Source: Streptohalobacillus salinus
GTDB taxonomy: Bacteria > Bacillota > Bacilli > Bacillales > Amphibacillaceae
NCBI RefSeq assembly: GCF_003201605.1
Contig: NZ_QJJR01000008.1
Location: 43,481 to 107,480, forward strand
Direction of reading: 5' to 3'
Length of the DNA: 64,000 bases
Shown piece after piece: positions 30,022 to 40,974 of the stretch. The notes under the pieces were generated by a model. That model was not told the origin of the DNA. It ran no database searches and was given only the letters and a program-made list of their open reading frames with translations. The translations under genes were made by a program, and so were the position numbers. How positions within the stretch are numbered: the first letter of the stretch is position 1; each line of letters opens with the position of its first letter.

Positions 30022-30049
30022 AAGAAAAAGAAGCCACCCGTAGGTGACT
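30022..30049 (-). terminator. intrinsic terminator downstream of trxA
   Basis: Seven-base arms AGTCACC / GGTGGCT on the minus strand around TACG, followed by TCTTTTTCTTTC. Confidence 0.75.
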
Positions 30050-30074
30050 CCCCTTATACTATCCTTAACAAAAT

Positions 30075-30389
30075 TTATGCATGGTTGTCAATCCGTGCAG
30101 CCAATGCTTCTTTCGGTTGGAAACCAACCACTTGATCCACAACTTCACCGTCTTTAAAGAATAATAAGGTTGGAATTGACATAACACCATATTTCCCTGC
30201 AGTTTCTTGATTTTCATCAACGTTTAATTTAACAATTTTCACTTGATCTGCTTTTTCATCAGAAAGTTCTTCTAAAACAGGTCCGATCATTTTACACGGG
30301 CCACACCATGGTGCCCAGAAATCTACTAAAACTAAACCTTCACTTGTATCTTTTTGGAATGTTTGATCTGTTACTTTTACAGTTGCCAT
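30075..30389 (-). CDS. trxA: thioredoxin
   Basis: 104-residue cytosolic dithiol oxidoreductase that reduces disulfides in ribonucleotide reductase, peroxiredoxins and others. The active site WCGPC has Cys29 and Cys32; the buried Asp (VLVDFWAPW) and the cis-Pro loop [11 protein letters not shown] are in place. Standard length. Strong ribosome site AGGAGG. It lies between mutS2 and uvrC. In B. subtilis etfAB and a fatty-acid oxidation cluster separate trxA from mutS2; here the gap is only 95 bases. Confidence 0.97.
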   Translation of the reverse strand: MATVKVTDQTFQKDTSEGLVLVDFWAPWCGPCKMIGPVLEELSDEKADQVKIVKLNVDENQETAGKYGVMSIPTLLFFKDGEVVDQVVGFQPKEALAARIDNHA

Positions 30390-30484
30390 TATATAATTCC
30401 TCCTAAATGTTTGTTGAATGATTTCTACAAAACCAAGTATACCACCCCGGGGTTTTTATTGGCTAGCGTTATGCTCATACCCGA

Positions 30485-32827
30485 TTACTTAAACTCTAAA
30501 ATCGTTACGCCGCTTCCACCCTCATTCATTTCTCCCGCTTTTGCAGAAGCAATGTGACGGTGACGTTTAGCAAACGCCTGCACTCCCTTTCTTAGAGCGC
30601 CTGTTCCTTTTCCGTGAATAATTGAGACCCTTGGATGCCCTTGTAGTAAAGCATCATCAACATATTTTTCCAGCATATTAAGCGCATCTTCATAACGTTC
30701 ACCGCGTAAATCAAGTTCCGTTTTTACATGACTATTAGACTGTTTCACCGTTGCGGTTGGTCGTGTCACCTGTTCTTTCTTCGGTGCAAGTTTCTCAAGG
30801 TTGTTTTTCTTCACCTTAACTTTCATCATGCCTACCTGAACTTGGAATTCTTTTTCAGAAATTTTCTCTACGATCGTCCCTTGTTGATTTAATGTTAATA
30901 GTAAGACATCATCACCAACTTTCAGAGCTTCGTTTTTCGGCTTTTTAATCGGTTGTTGCTTTGTTTTCTTACTGAGATCAGGCTGTGCTTCATCAAATAT
31001 TTTTCTTGCTTCTATCCACTCATGTTCTTTTAGTTCAGCATTTGTTTTCATATCTTTCATTGCCTTAACAACCGCTTCTGCATCTTCTCTTGCTTTTTCA
31101 ATCGCCTTCTCAGCTTTTGCTTCGGCTTTTTTGTAGAGCTTATCACGATCTTGTTCAAACTGCTCCCATTTCTGTTCCAGTTCTTTTTTTAGTTGTTCTG
31201 CTTCTGCGAGTGTTGCTTCGGCTACCTCATAATCGCGCTCAGCAGAACGACGCGCTGTGTCCAAGGACTCAATCATATGTTCCACACTTTGTGTATCGGT
31301 ACCGACCAGTTGCTTAGCAGCAGTGATGACTTCATCATTTAAACCGAGACGTTTCGATATTTCAAAGGCATTGCTTCGACCTGGCACGCCGATGAGTAAA
31401 CGGTACGTCGGTCGTAAAGTTTCAACATTGAACTCAACAGACGCATTAATAACGCCCTCGCGATTATAACCATAGGCTTTGAGCTCAGGATAGTGAGTTG
31501 TGGCAATGACCCGTGCATGGCGGCGAACGACTTCATCAAGAAGCGCCATTGCCAGTGCGGCCCCTTCCTGTGGGTCAGTTCCGGCACCTAGTTCATCAAA
31601 CAGAACCAATGTTTTAGCATTGACGTGTTTTAAAATCTCAACAATATTCGTCATATGGGAAGAGAAAGTACTTAAACTCTGTTCAATTGATTGCTCGTCA
31701 CCAATATCTGCAAATACATCTTCGAATACAGCAAGCTCACAGCCGTCGAGGGCCGGAACTTGGAGACCGGACTGTGCCATTAAAGTCAATAAGCCAACCA
31801 GTTTGAGCGTCACCGTTTTTCCTCCGGTATTCGGTCCGGTAATAACAATCGCATGGTAATCATCCCCGAGTACGACATCATTTGCAATGACCTCGTCATC
31901 AGTAAGCAACGGGTGGCGCGCTTGTTTCATATCGATAAAGCCATGATCATTCATTTTCGGCATCGCTGCTTGCATCTTTTCAGCTAACCGAGCCCGGCTA
32001 AAGATATAGTCAAGTGCTTTTAATTGAGATAAATTGTGGCGCAGTGGATAAACCTCAGCTGCAATCTTAATTGATAGCTCTTTTAAAATCCGTTCGATTT
32101 CAGCTTTTTCCTGCACTTTCGTTTCTGAAAGAACGTTGTTGATGTCAACAACACTTTGTGGTTCCATAAATAAAGTTTGACCAGATGATGACTGGTCATG
32201 GACAATTCCACCAATCGCTTGGCGGTATTCTTGTTTGACTGGTAACACGTAACGGTCATTACGAATCGTTACAATCGGATCTGACAACATTTTCGTTTTG
32301 GTTCGTGTATAAGTATCTAAGCGTTCACGAATCCGTTGTTCACTGGTTCTGATCTTCGTGCGGATTTGTCTTAATTTATCTGAGGCCATATCCATCACAT
32401 GACCATGGTCATCAATACAATTTTTAATTTCACGTTCGAGCAAAGCTAAAGGCTCAATTTCATCAGCTAGAGCGCGAATTAACGGTGCTTCTGGTTCTTC
32501 TAACTGTTCCATAAATCGTTTAATGTTTTTTCCGCCATATATCGTCCCTTGGATATGCAAACATTCTTGTGGGCTTAACACGCCACCAATTTCAGCGCGT
32601 TTAACAGCTGGACCAATGTCTGAAACACCTCCAAACGGGAGCGGTTGATTTAGGCGAATGATTTGGACAGCTTGATCTGTTTCCGCTTGTAACAGGTGTA
32701 CCTCTGTTAAATCGATCGCTGGTTTTGTTTGTCGCGCCCGTTCTTTTCCTAGTGACGTTTGAGCTTCATCAATCAACTGATTGATAATTTTATCAAATTC
32801 TAACACACGAAATATTCGTTCATTCAT
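30485..32827 (-). CDS. mutS2: endonuclease MutS2 / ribosome rescue factor RqcU
   Basis: 780-residue ATPase of the MutS family lacking the mismatch-recognition domain. Walker A is [12 protein letters not shown] near 335, with Walker B in [18 protein letters not shown] near 410. A long coiled-coil follows (about 515-600), then a KOW-like region and a C-terminal Smr nuclease domain ([12 protein letters not shown] ... [11 protein letters not shown]). Family members in Bacillus act on collided ribosomes and have been linked to recombination control. The ATG at 32827 has AGGTGA seven bases upstream. It is directly downstream of polX with an eight-base gap, so the two form one operon. Confidence 0.96.
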   Translation of the reverse strand: MNERIFRVLEFDKIINQLIDEAQTSLGKERARQTKPAIDLTEVHLLQAETDQAVQIIRLNQPLPFGGVSDIGPAVKRAEIGGVLSPQECLHIQGTIYGGKNIKRFMEQLEEPEAPLIRALADEIEPLALLEREIKNCIDDHGHVMDMASDKLRQIRTKIRTSEQRIRERLDTYTRTKTKMLSDPIVTIRNDRYVLPVKQEYRQAIGGIVHDQSSSGQTLFMEPQSVVDINNVLSETKVQEKAEIERILKELSIKIAAEVYPLRHNLSQLKALDYIFSRARLAEKMQAAMPKMNDHGFIDMKQARHPLLTDDEVIANDVVLGDDYHAIVITGPNTGGKTVTLKLVGLLTLMAQSGLQVPALDGCELAVFEDVFADIGDEQSIEQSLSTFSSHMTNIVEILKHVNAKTLVLFDELGAGTDPQEGAALAMALLDEVVRRHARVIATTHYPELKAYGYNREGVINASVEFNVETLRPTYRLLIGVPGRSNAFEISKRLGLNDEVITAAKQLVGTDTQSVEHMIESLDTARRSAERDYEVAEATLAEAEQLKKELEQKWEQFEQDRDKLYKKAEAKAEKAIEKAREDAEAVVKAMKDMKTNAELKEHEWIEARKIFDEAQPDLSKKTKQQPIKKPKNEALKVGDDVLLLTLNQQGTIVEKISEKEFQVQVGMMKVKVKKNNLEKLAPKKEQVTRPTATVKQSNSHVKTELDLRGERYEDALNMLEKYVDDALLQGHPRVSIIHGKGTGALRKGVQAFAKRHRHIASAKAGEMNEGGSGVTILEFK

Positions 32828-32835
32828 TTTATCAC

Positions 32836-34563
32836 CTATTTTTCTGCTTTTCTTTGCCAAAACTTACGGAGTTCCTCGAGCGACCAAGTATTCACAACGG
32901 TATCTTTTTTGATCCACCCTCGCCTAGCGACACCTACACCTTCGGTCATGAAGTCGAGCGTCTTTTTGCTATGAGCATCGGTATTGATCACGATTTTAGC
33001 CCCACGCGTTTGAGCAAGCTTTAATTGTTCACTATTTAAGTCGAACCGCTTTGGGTTCGCATTTAATTCGAGTATTGTATTAGTCGCGACTGCTTTTTCA
33101 ATGAGTGCTTCAATAGCCACAGCGTACCCGGTCCGTTTACCAATAATCCGTCCGGTTGGATGAGCAATATGTTTAACATAAGGGTTTTCCATAGCAGTAA
33201 ATAATCGCTTCATAATCACTTCTTCTGATTGATTAAATGAAGAATGAATCGCACCAATCACATAGTCAAGTTCCTTTAGAAAGTCATCATCAAAATCGAG
33301 CGATCCGTCGGGTAAAATATCCATCTCCACACCAGCAAGAATTTCAATATCAGGATAATCAAGCCGCAAGCGTTCAATTTCTTTGCGTTGCTTGCGTAAC
33401 CGTGATTCATTCAATCCATTTGCTACCCGTAAAAACTTAGAATGGTCGGTAATCGCAATGTATTGATAGCCTTTTTCTAGCGCAAATTGAACCATTTCTT
33501 CAATTGACTGCGCACCGTCACTCCAGGTCGAGTGCATATGCAAATCACCGCGTATATCTGATAACTCAACCAAGGCTTCGTCACCTGAGTATGTTTCCAC
33601 TTCGCCTTGGTCTTCCCTTAACTCAGGTGGAATGTAAGGTAAACCAAAGTGATTAAAGAAACTTTGCTCTGATGCAAAGGTCAACAATTGCCCCGTTTCC
33701 AAGACTTCAACACCATATTCACTGATTTTCTCACCACGTGCTTTTGCTAACTGGCGCATTTTCACATTATGATTTTTCGAACCCGTAAAGTGGTGCAAGG
33801 TGGTCGCAAACGCAACATCTTCGACAAGACGAAAGTCAACGGAAATGTCGTAATCGCGTGCTAATACAATCGATATTTTAGTATCACCACTTGCAACAAC
33901 CTCCTTGATACCCGATAGCTTCAGCACCTGTTTTTTTACTTCATTTGGTGAATCCGTTGAAATAATATAATCTAAATCTTTCACTGTTTCGCGCATGCGG
34001 CGCATACTGCCAGCAAGCGCGAACCGCTGAATCGCTTCAATCTGTGATAAATAGTCATTTAGTTCTTGTTTAACCGCTAGCACATCATCAAAGGCTAAAC
34101 GTTCCGGTTGAGTGCCATGAGCTTTAATGCCTGCAAGAATTTTTTCTTCCGTTTTTTTACCAAAGCCTGCAAGTGCTTGGACGTTTCCATCTTCACATGC
34201 TTGTTGTAGAGATGCTTGATCTGTAACGCCAAGTTCTTGGTACAACTTCGCTAATTTCTTTCCACCTAGTCCTTGTATTTCAAGTAAGGGGATCAAACCA
34301 GCAGGTACCTCTTCTTTTAGTTCTTCTAAAACGGTTGACTCGTGCTTGTCAATATATTCAATAATCACTTCACCAGTGCCTTTGCCAATTCCTTTAATTT
34401 TTGTCACATCATCGATTTCGCTTAAGGCACGTTCATCAGTTTCTAATGCTTGGGCTGCTTTACGATAAGCAGCAATTTTAAAAGGATTTTCTCCTTTTAA
34501 TTCTAAGTAAATCGCAATTTCTTCAAGCAGTTTAATAATATCTTTTTTATTTACGTCATCCAT
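32836..34563 (-). CDS. polX: DNA polymerase X family protein with PHP domain
   Basis: 575-residue repair polymerase. The N-terminal half has helix-hairpin-helix segments ([24 protein letters not shown]) and the nucleotidyltransferase core with [18 protein letters not shown] (catalytic Asp pair in DLD near 200). The C-terminal PHP domain (about 335-570) has metal ligands in [28 protein letters not shown] and NTDAHS, giving 3'-5' exonuclease and AP-endonuclease activity in Bacillus relatives. This is the B. subtilis yshC equivalent. It lies between cvpA and mutS2, after a terminator. Confidence 0.95.
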   Translation of the reverse strand: MDDVNKKDIIKLLEEIAIYLELKGENPFKIAAYRKAAQALETDERALSEIDDVTKIKGIGKGTGEVIIEYIDKHESTVLEELKEEVPAGLIPLLEIQGLGGKKLAKLYQELGVTDQASLQQACEDGNVQALAGFGKKTEEKILAGIKAHGTQPERLAFDDVLAVKQELNDYLSQIEAIQRFALAGSMRRMRETVKDLDYIISTDSPNEVKKQVLKLSGIKEVVASGDTKISIVLARDYDISVDFRLVEDVAFATTLHHFTGSKNHNVKMRQLAKARGEKISEYGVEVLETGQLLTFASEQSFFNHFGLPYIPPELREDQGEVETYSGDEALVELSDIRGDLHMHSTWSDGAQSIEEMVQFALEKGYQYIAITDHSKFLRVANGLNESRLRKQRKEIERLRLDYPDIEILAGVEMDILPDGSLDFDDDFLKELDYVIGAIHSSFNQSEEVIMKRLFTAMENPYVKHIAHPTGRIIGKRTGYAVAIEALIEKAVATNTILELNANPKRFDLNSEQLKLAQTRGAKIVINTDAHSKKTLDFMTEGVGVARRGWIKKDTVVNTWSLEELRKFWQRKAEK

Positions 34564-34583
34564 CCGCTACGTCCCCCTCTTTT

Positions 34584-34613
34584 AAAAAAGCCCTTGTACC
34601 ATTTACAAGGGCT
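34584..34613 (-). terminator. intrinsic terminator between cvpA and polX
   Basis: Perfect ten-base arms AGCCCTTGTA / TACAAGGGCT around five bases, then TTTTT on the minus strand. Some read-through to polX is expected unless polX has its own promoter. Confidence 0.8.
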
Positions 34614-34626
34614 GTGATTAGCTATT

Positions 34627-35154
34627 TTATGAGAACCATAAATTCATAATACGATTAGAGAATAACGGTGTCTTTTCAATCATAAATTGTGCAACCCCTG
34701 ATTGGTCAATTAAACTTTGAATTTGCTCAATCGGTACGAGTGATAACACAAAAATGAAGATAAATAACACTAGATACATTTCTAAAAAGCCAAAGACGGC
34801 ACCTAAAGTACTATTAATTACACTTAGCAATGGCAACTCAGCAACAAAATCTAGCATTGAGCCGATAATGGAAAGAATAATTTTCACACCAAAGAATAGC
34901 ACAACAAAAGCAATCATATTGTAATAAGCGGATTCTAAATCGAATGCTTCGCCAAAGAAAGCCCATTTCTCTGCATCAAGTGGCGGATAAGGAATCCACA
35001 TTTCAAGCATGCCCGCAATCTCTTGGTAAAAACTTGTCGCAATAAAAAAGGCGACAAAAAAACTAATAAAATGAAATACTTGTAGAACGAGTCCGCGCTT
35101 CAAGCCTCTTAATACACCGAGTACGAGTAACAGTAATAATATAATATCAACCAT
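34627..35154 (-). CDS. CvpA-family membrane protein, YshB-like
   Basis: 175-residue protein with four predicted membrane helices (about 2-30 including GVLRGLKRGLVLQVFHFISF, 60-80, 90-110 and 112-140). The G-x-x-R-G-x-x pattern in the first loop and NSTLGAVFGFLEMYLV are typical of the CvpA family, named for E. coli colicin V production and now linked to envelope stress tolerance. Role in Bacillaceae unknown. It lies six bases after zapA, in the zapA-cvpA-polX-mutS2 order usual for the family. Confidence 0.88.
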   Translation of the reverse strand: MVDIILLLLLVLGVLRGLKRGLVLQVFHFISFFVAFFIATSFYQEIAGMLEMWIPYPPLDAEKWAFFGEAFDLESAYYNMIAFVVLFFGVKIILSIIGSMLDFVAELPLLSVINSTLGAVFGFLEMYLVLFIFIFVLSLVPIEQIQSLIDQSGVAQFMIEKTPLFSNRIMNLWFS

Positions 35155-35160
35155 GTGTTA

Positions 35161-35424
35161 TTAATCCTCTTTCTGTTCAGTTTTTTTTAGTAACGCATCA
35201 TAATCTTCTTTTAATTTCAAATAATCATTCATTGTGTTTACCGCTGTTAGAACGGCAATACGTGATGTATCTAAGCTTTTATTCGCTTGATAAATTTCAC
35301 GCATCGTGTCATCGACGGTGCTTGCGACCAAACGCATATGGTGAAGGTCTTCTTCACCGACTAACGTATAATTTCTACCATATATATCGACACTGGTTCT
35401 TGTTTTTTTTGGCTGGGACACCAT
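35161..35424 (-). CDS. zapA: cell division protein ZapA
   Basis: 87-residue cytosolic protein that bundles FtsZ filaments at the division ring. It starts with a beta-strand region (TSVDIYGRNYTLVGEEDLHHMRLV split over residues 8-32). Next comes the helix VASTVDDTMREI and a C-terminal coiled coil ending LLKKTEQKED, matching the family in length and order. The start at 35424 (MVSQPKK) follows GGGGG at short spacing; the next codon, GTG, is a possible alternative. It is the first gene of the zapA-cvpA pair and divergent from rnhC. Confidence 0.93.
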   Translation of the reverse strand: MVSQPKKTRTSVDIYGRNYTLVGEEDLHHMRLVASTVDDTMREIYQANKSLDTSRIAVLTAVNTMNDYLKLKEDYDALLKKTEQKED

Positions 35425-35599
35425 AATTCCCCCTTTTATCAATCCTACCCCTTATCTTAACATGAACCCTTGATTTAGGAAACTATTCTCATCGATAATT
35501 GTTTGCTATACTAATAAAGGGACCGATGCACGTTTACTTATGCTTGGTTCTACTGCAACAGACCCTTATTCACTTACAAAGAAGGAGATACCGAACATT

Positions 35600-36523
35600 A
35601 TGGGACAAACCGTGATCACTGTTGATGACAAAACGCTATCAACAATGACTAACTATTATCAACCTTATCAAACAAAAACACCGCAACATGCCGTTTTTCA
35701 AGCAAAAACAAATGGGGTGACCATTACTGCTTATCGTTCGAAAAAAGTGATGTTTCAAGGTGAACGCTCCGATGAAGAAGCAACTCGCTGGCAATCAGGA
35801 CCATCGATTCAAGCAAAGCCGTCCTCCGTTAACGACCACCGCTATGCACCGAGTAAAGCATTGTTCAATCAATCAATTATTGGTTCTGATGAAACGGGTA
35901 CCGGCGACTATTTCGGGCCTATCACCGTCGTAAGTGCTTATGTGAGAGCAGACCAAGTCGCGTTATTAAAGGAACTCGGTGTTAAAGATTCAAAACACCT
36001 TACTGACCTGTCGATTGTTAAACTCGCTAAAACCATCTTGAAACTTGATCTTCCCTATTCATTAGTCGTCTTACATAACGAGAAGTACAACCAACTACAA
36101 TCACGCGGTTGGAGCCAAGGGAAAATGAAAACCATGCTACATCATACAGCAATTTCGCATTTATTAACAAAACTTTCACCTGTTAAACCAGATGGCATTT
36201 TGATTGACCAATTCTCAACACCGCAAGTTTATCAAAAACATTTAAGCAGTGAGGGTAAACAATTACATCCAAACACTTATTTCATGACAAAAGCTGAAAG
36301 TCATGCGATCGCAGTCGCAACTGCCTCAATTCTAGCTCGTTATAGCTTTGTAAAAGAGATGGATAAACTAAGTAAACAAGCAGGCTTCACGATTCCTAAG
36401 GGCGCTTCAAAAAAAGTTGATCAAGTTGCGGCTCAATTGATTAAGCAAAAAGGTAAAGAAGCGCTCACATCTTATGCAAAAGTTCATTTTAAAAATACCG
36501 AAAAAGCAGCCACTTATTTATAA
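35600..36523 (+). CDS. rnhC: ribonuclease HIII
   Basis: 307-residue nuclease that cuts RNA in RNA-DNA hybrids (R-loops, Okazaki primers). An N-terminal TBP-like substrate-binding domain (about 1-85) precedes the type 2 RNase H core with IGSDETGTGDYFGP (catalytic Asp-Glu) near 95, LGVKDSKHLTD near 133 and a later Asp in DGILIDQFSTP. Length compares with about 313 in B. subtilis. The ATG at 35600 follows AAGGAG at a somewhat long 12-base spacing. It is a monocistronic plus-strand gene divergent from zapA and convergent with pheT. Confidence 0.93.
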   Translation: MGQTVITVDDKTLSTMTNYYQPYQTKTPQHAVFQAKTNGVTITAYRSKKVMFQGERSDEEATRWQSGPSIQAKPSSVNDHRYAPSKALFNQSIIGSDETGTGDYFGPITVVSAYVRADQVALLKELGVKDSKHLTDLSIVKLAKTILKLDLPYSLVVLHNEKYNQLQSRGWSQGKMKTMLHHTAISHLLTKLSPVKPDGILIDQFSTPQVYQKHLSSEGKQLHPNTYFMTKAESHAIAVATASILARYSFVKEMDKLSKQAGFTIPKGASKKVDQVAAQLIKQKGKEALTSYAKVHFKNTEKAATYL

Positions 36524-36533
36524 GCGACTGCTT
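36501..36533 (-). terminator. terminator of the pheST operon, overlapping the rnhC 3' end
   Basis: On the minus strand AAGCAGTCGCTTAT / ATAAGTGGCTGCTT pair with two G-U contacts and are followed by TTTTT. On the plus strand the same contacts are mismatches, so it acts mainly for pheT. It sits inside the last codons of the convergent rnhC gene. Confidence 0.7.
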
Positions 36534-36557
36534 CTTTTATGTTTGATCGATGCGTTC

Positions 36558-38984
36558 TTATGAACGCAACAGTGCACGGTGTTTAATTTTAACTTCTTCT
36601 AACACATCTTGGTATGATGTTTCTACTTCCTCATCAGTTAAGGTCCGTTCAGGATCAAGGTATAGCAAACTAAAGGCCAATGATTTCTTCCCTGCCTCTA
36701 AATGTTCCCCTTGATATAAATCAAAGATGGTTACCGATTGTAACAAGCGACCAGCGGACGCTTCAATCGTAGCTTTAATCTCACCCGCTGCTTCAGTTTC
36801 ATCAACTACTAAGGCAATGTCACGTGTAATTGTTGGGAAACGTGGAATCTTATTAAAGTTCGGTGCTTTATCGACAGCTTCAATTATTGCATCGACATTT
36901 AAATCAAAAACATAGGTTTCTTTTACGTCATAACCTTTGGCTAAGGTTGGATGTACTTGGCCAAGGAATCCTATCGTTTGATCATTCAAGCGAACGATTG
37001 CCGTCCGGCCCGGATGCATTCCTTCAAGTTCTGCGGTTTGATAACTCACTTTTAAATTCAACCGTCCAAAGAGTCCTTCCAAAATCCCCTTAACAACATA
37101 AAAGTCAACTGCTTTTTGTTCTTGTTGCCATAAATGACTTAACCACTGACCCGTTAAGGCACCCGAAACACGTAAGGTTTCATCTGGTTGCCTCGTTACA
37201 GTTTGTTCTGAAGATATAAACACTGATCCAAGTTCATAAAAAGCTAAATCTTTTTGTTTACGCGCTTGATTGTAACTAATTACGTCTAACATTTCTGGTA
37301 AGATGCTCAAGCGAAGGGTTGAGTGTTCTTCGCTCATTGGCATTTTTAATCGGATAGCTGACTGAGCAATGTCTTTTAGTTCAGGTGAAACGAGTTGTTT
37401 GGCACGTTCCTCCGTTGTTAATGAGTAGGTGATGGCTTCATTTAGTCCTGCACCTTCCATATAATGTTTAATTGCCCGTCTTAATTGTTGTGCTTCTGTT
37501 AGCTTTCCGGCATGTTGTCCACCCTCTGGTAGCGTGTAGGCTAAGTTATCATAGCCATAAATCCGTGCAACTTCTTCTAACATGTCTTCAAAGATCGTAA
37601 TATCCTGACGTCGTGTCGGCACATGCACGGTAAACATATGGTCTTCTCGATCAAAGTTAAATGCTAATTTATCTAAAATTATCGCAATTTCATCATCACT
37701 AATGGTTGTTCCTAACCGATCATTGATGCGATCTGTTGTCATCACAACTTCTTTTTCGTCATAAGTTAGTGTGTCGACTTCACTAACACCTGAAAGTATT
37801 GTGGCCTCCGCATAGGTTTCAAGTAAGTGGAGCGCACGGTAAGCGGCCTTTTTCACCCGATTAGGATCGACACCTTTTTCAAAGCGTGTACTTGATTCAC
37901 TGCGTAATTGATGATCTTTAACAGCTTGTCTGACGCGTTTCCCAGCAAAATAGGCGGCTTCTAGCAGAATTGTTGTTGTTTCGGCGCTTACTTCTGAATC
38001 ACGCCCCCCCATAACGCCCGCAAGTGCAGTTGGAACCTTACCGTTTGTAATGACCAAGTGCTCTGTCGATAATGAACGTGTTTCATCATCTAAGGTTACA
38101 AATGTTTCTTCTTCATGTGCACGACGAATGACGACCTCATCAGACTCGAATTTTTTAAAATCAAATGCATGTAAAGGTTGACCATACTCAAGTAATACAT
38201 AGTTCGTAATGTCCACCACATTATTAATAGGGCGAATACCGGCTGCTATTAGAAAATTACGCATCCATTGTGGTGACTTTTTTATCGTGACATCCTTCGC
38301 AATAAATGCCCCGTAATAAGGATTGTCTTCTTTAGCTTCAACCTTCACGGTAACGAGTTCTGAAGCTTCTATCGGTGCTGTGGTGTAGCTCTCGTCTGGT
38401 AAATGAACCGGTTCGTTTAAAATTGCACCTACTTCATAAGCGACACCAAGCATACTTAACGCATCAGAACGGTTTGGCGTTAAACCAAGTTCCAGAATTG
38501 CATCATCTAAGTTTAAATAATGACTAGCCTCTTCGCCAACTTTTACCGCTTCATCAAAAACAAAAATACCATCAGCAATATCTTTTGGCACATACTGTTC
38601 CTGAACACCTAGTTCTTGCAAAGAACAAATCATTCCGTTTGATGCTTGCCCACGTAACTTCGCTTTTTTAATTTTAAAGTTACCTGGGAGGACGGCGCCT
38701 ACTTTTGCGACGATTACATGTTGACCAGCCGCAACGTTTGGTGCGCCGCACACAATTTGTAGCGTTTCTTCGCCAACATTGACTTGGCAAAGGTTTAACT
38801 TATCGGCATCCGGATGCTTTTCACACGATTCAACATAACCGATCACCACGTCTTCAAGCCCGTCGGTTACATAAGTAATACCTTCAACCTCAATACCCGT
38901 CTTAGTAATTTTATCTGCTAAAGATTCTGGCGTTTCACCGCCTAGATTCACATAATTTTTTAACCAATTTATTGATACAAGCAT
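36558..38984 (-). CDS. pheT: phenylalanyl-tRNA synthetase beta subunit
   Basis: 808-residue subunit of the class II alpha2-beta2 synthetase. Domains in order: an N-terminal tRNA-binding EMAP-like domain (about 40-155, GYVESCEKHPDADKLNLCQV), B3/B4 editing domains that remove mis-charged Tyr (about 210-400), B5, a catalytic-like domain, and a C-terminal anticodon-binding (FDX-ACB) domain (about 715-808, FPTITRDIALVVDE). Full length. It lies 15 bases downstream of pheS under the same T-box leader. Confidence 0.97.
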   Translation of the reverse strand: MLVSINWLKNYVNLGGETPESLADKITKTGIEVEGITYVTDGLEDVVIGYVESCEKHPDADKLNLCQVNVGEETLQIVCGAPNVAAGQHVIVAKVGAVLPGNFKIKKAKLRGQASNGMICSLQELGVQEQYVPKDIADGIFVFDEAVKVGEEASHYLNLDDAILELGLTPNRSDALSMLGVAYEVGAILNEPVHLPDESYTTAPIEASELVTVKVEAKEDNPYYGAFIAKDVTIKKSPQWMRNFLIAAGIRPINNVVDITNYVLLEYGQPLHAFDFKKFESDEVVIRRAHEEETFVTLDDETRSLSTEHLVITNGKVPTALAGVMGGRDSEVSAETTTILLEAAYFAGKRVRQAVKDHQLRSESSTRFEKGVDPNRVKKAAYRALHLLETYAEATILSGVSEVDTLTYDEKEVVMTTDRINDRLGTTISDDEIAIILDKLAFNFDREDHMFTVHVPTRRQDITIFEDMLEEVARIYGYDNLAYTLPEGGQHAGKLTEAQQLRRAIKHYMEGAGLNEAITYSLTTEERAKQLVSPELKDIAQSAIRLKMPMSEEHSTLRLSILPEMLDVISYNQARKQKDLAFYELGSVFISSEQTVTRQPDETLRVSGALTGQWLSHLWQQEQKAVDFYVVKGILEGLFGRLNLKVSYQTAELEGMHPGRTAIVRLNDQTIGFLGQVHPTLAKGYDVKETYVFDLNVDAIIEAVDKAPNFNKIPRFPTITRDIALVVDETEAAGEIKATIEASAGRLLQSVTIFDLYQGEHLEAGKKSLAFSLLYLDPERTLTDEEVETSYQDVLEEVKIKHRALLRS

Positions 38985-38999
38985 ATTTTTCCCTCCATC

Positions 39000-40034
39000 T
39001 TATAGATTGTGATATTGTTTTAAGAATCGTTGATCATTCGTGTAAAAATGGCGAATATCATCGACACCATACTTTAACATAGCGATACGTTCAGGTCCCA
39101 TACCAAAGGCGAAACCACTATATTCTTTCGGATCATAACCTGCCATTTCGAGAACAGACGGATGAACCATACCACCACCTAAAATCTCTATCCAACCTGT
39201 TTGCTTACATACTGAACAACCTTTCCCTTGACACACCTTACATGAAATGTCCATTTCGACTGATGGCTCCGTAAATGGAAAGAAACTTGGACGAAGACGA
39301 ATTTCACGTTCTTCGCCAAAGAATTGTTTAGCAAATTGATTGAGCACGCCTTTTAAGTCACTCATCCGCACATTTTTATCGACATATAAACCTTCCACCT
39401 GAGTGAACTGATGTGAGTGCGTTGCATCATCTGTATCACGACGATAGACTTTTCCTGGACATATCATCTTGACGGACTTATTGCCTTTAAATTCATTCAT
39501 TGTTCGCGCTTGTACCGGAGACGTATGGGTGCGTAACAATAACTCTTCTGTAATATAAAAGGAATCTTGCATATCCCGTGCGGGATGATCTTTCGGTAAA
39601 TTAAGTGCTTCAAAGTTATAATAATCGGTTTCAACTTCAGGTCCTTCTTTTACATCAAATCCCATTCCGATAAATAAATCTTCAATTTCAGTCACGATTT
39701 CTGTCAGTAAGTGTGCACCTCCGACACTTACCGGACGGCCTGGCAACGTAACATCAATTGCCTCCGCCCGTAACTGTTCATTCAGTGCTTCTGCTTCAAA
39801 CGTACTTTTCTTCAGCTCAAGCGCACGTGTAATCTCAGCTCTAACTGTATTTGCTAGTTCACCAATGACAGGACGTTCTTCTTTAGAAAGTTTCCCCATC
39901 CCCCGTAATACCTCAGTAATCGGTCCTTTTTTTCCTAGATACTCCACTCGTACAGCTTCTAAATCTTTTAAATTTTCTGCTTGATTAACTTTTTTTAACG
40001 CATCTTCTTTTAATGCTTGTAATTTTTCTTGCAT
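39000..40034 (-). CDS. pheS: phenylalanyl-tRNA synthetase alpha subunit
   Basis: 344-residue catalytic subunit charging tRNA-Phe. The N-terminal coiled coil (about 1-85) that contacts tRNA precedes the class II core. Visible motifs: DMQDSFYI and [12 protein letters not shown] near 160-175, motif 2 around [19 protein letters not shown], and motif 3 [17 protein letters not shown] near 310. The substrate-specificity Ala/Gly position lies in this last block (FAFGMG). Standard length, first gene of pheST, immediately after a T-box leader. Confidence 0.97.
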   Translation of the reverse strand: MQEKLQALKEDALKKVNQAENLKDLEAVRVEYLGKKGPITEVLRGMGKLSKEERPVIGELANTVRAEITRALELKKSTFEAEALNEQLRAEAIDVTLPGRPVSVGGAHLLTEIVTEIEDLFIGMGFDVKEGPEVETDYYNFEALNLPKDHPARDMQDSFYITEELLLRTHTSPVQARTMNEFKGNKSVKMICPGKVYRRDTDDATHSHQFTQVEGLYVDKNVRMSDLKGVLNQFAKQFFGEEREIRLRPSFFPFTEPSVEMDISCKVCQGKGCSVCKQTGWIEILGGGMVHPSVLEMAGYDPKEYSGFAFGMGPERIAMLKYGVDDIRHFYTNDQRFLKQYHNL

Positions 40035-40100
40035 CGTTGTTAACCTCCCGTAAATTTTTTGATGACCATTGACCTTTGTTTCATTATATTATTGCATAAT

Positions 40101-40376
40101 AAAAAGCCTCTATCCCTAAAAAGGGACGAGGCTAAACAGTCGCGGTACCACCCTTGTTGACAAAGCACCCTTTGCCCACTTCATTGTTGTTAACGAACAA
40201 ACATGTCCGGTTCTTTATTATTTACTACCCAACGGGTAGCAAAATCCCAAAGAACAGTTCCCGAGTGAAATTTCAGTATAAATCCAATGTGCTTTGTTTC
40301 CAGTCAAGACAAAGCATCCCTGTTTCATTGTATTGATTCAAACTTACTGGCCCGTTCATAACTTTTATAATATCTC
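40101..40376 (-). promoter_or_regulatory. T-box leader of pheST
   Basis: T-box core AGGGTGGTACCGCG at 40141-40154 on the minus strand, followed by a terminator (40105-40133, AGCCTC...GAGGCT, then TTTTT). A TTC triplet at 40254-40252 is a candidate phenylalanine specifier, by eye. Transcription continues when uncharged tRNA-Phe binds. Confidence 0.93.
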
Positions 40377-40382
40377 CGTCTT

Positions 40383-40411
40383 ATTATAGAAAAAAAACGG
40401 CGGCGTTGCAA
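40383..40411 (-). promoter_or_regulatory. promoter of the pheST leader
   Basis: TTGCAA, 17-base spacer, TATAAT on the minus strand. The start of transcription would be near 40375. Confidence 0.8.
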
Positions 40412-40959
40412 GTTTTCTTTCAAATAAAAAATCATACCCCACTAGCAAACCACTTGTCACTTCACTTGTTCTAAGAAGTGAGAGACTACTTTCATATATC
40501 AGTTACAACCTTAAGTGGCGAGTATGCGTGACACCAAAAGGTGTCTAACGTTAAAGCATCCCAGCCTTTCATGTAAGTGCACCACCAAAAAATAGCTTCA
40601 CTCCCTCAACTAAGCATGCTTTTTGTTTACTGTCCAAAAAAATTACATTCATCATTTCCATTCACGGTTTTGAATGAAGACATAACTCATCCGCTTGATC
40701 GTGTGACATTTTCTGTGTTAGCGCCCCCATGCCTTATGGGAAACCTGTGATAAGAAGATCATTCATTGCTGACTCGTAAAGTATAAACTGGAATGATTGT
40801 AAACGATGCTTTCATTTTCGCACTGACCGAAACGATAGCGCACGTCCTCGATCAATCAACCGTGCAAAATAAATACCCATTTATTCTGGAGCATTCAGAT
40901 AGATTGTATGCTTCACCACTGCTTGAAAATAATAGAAAATTTCGGTATACTTCCCTCTA
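40412..40959. other. intergenic region with a structured segment
   Basis: About 550 bases without a supported gene. A tight hairpin GACACC-AAAA-GGTGTC (40530-40545) followed by TAACGTTAA stands in a moderately GC-richer stretch (about 40500-40600). It resembles the layout upstream of the tnpB relic at 43060-43100. The promoter of the small membrane-protein gene must lie at the right-hand end. Confidence 0.4.
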
Positions 40960-40974
40960 TAAGGAGGTGTTCAG

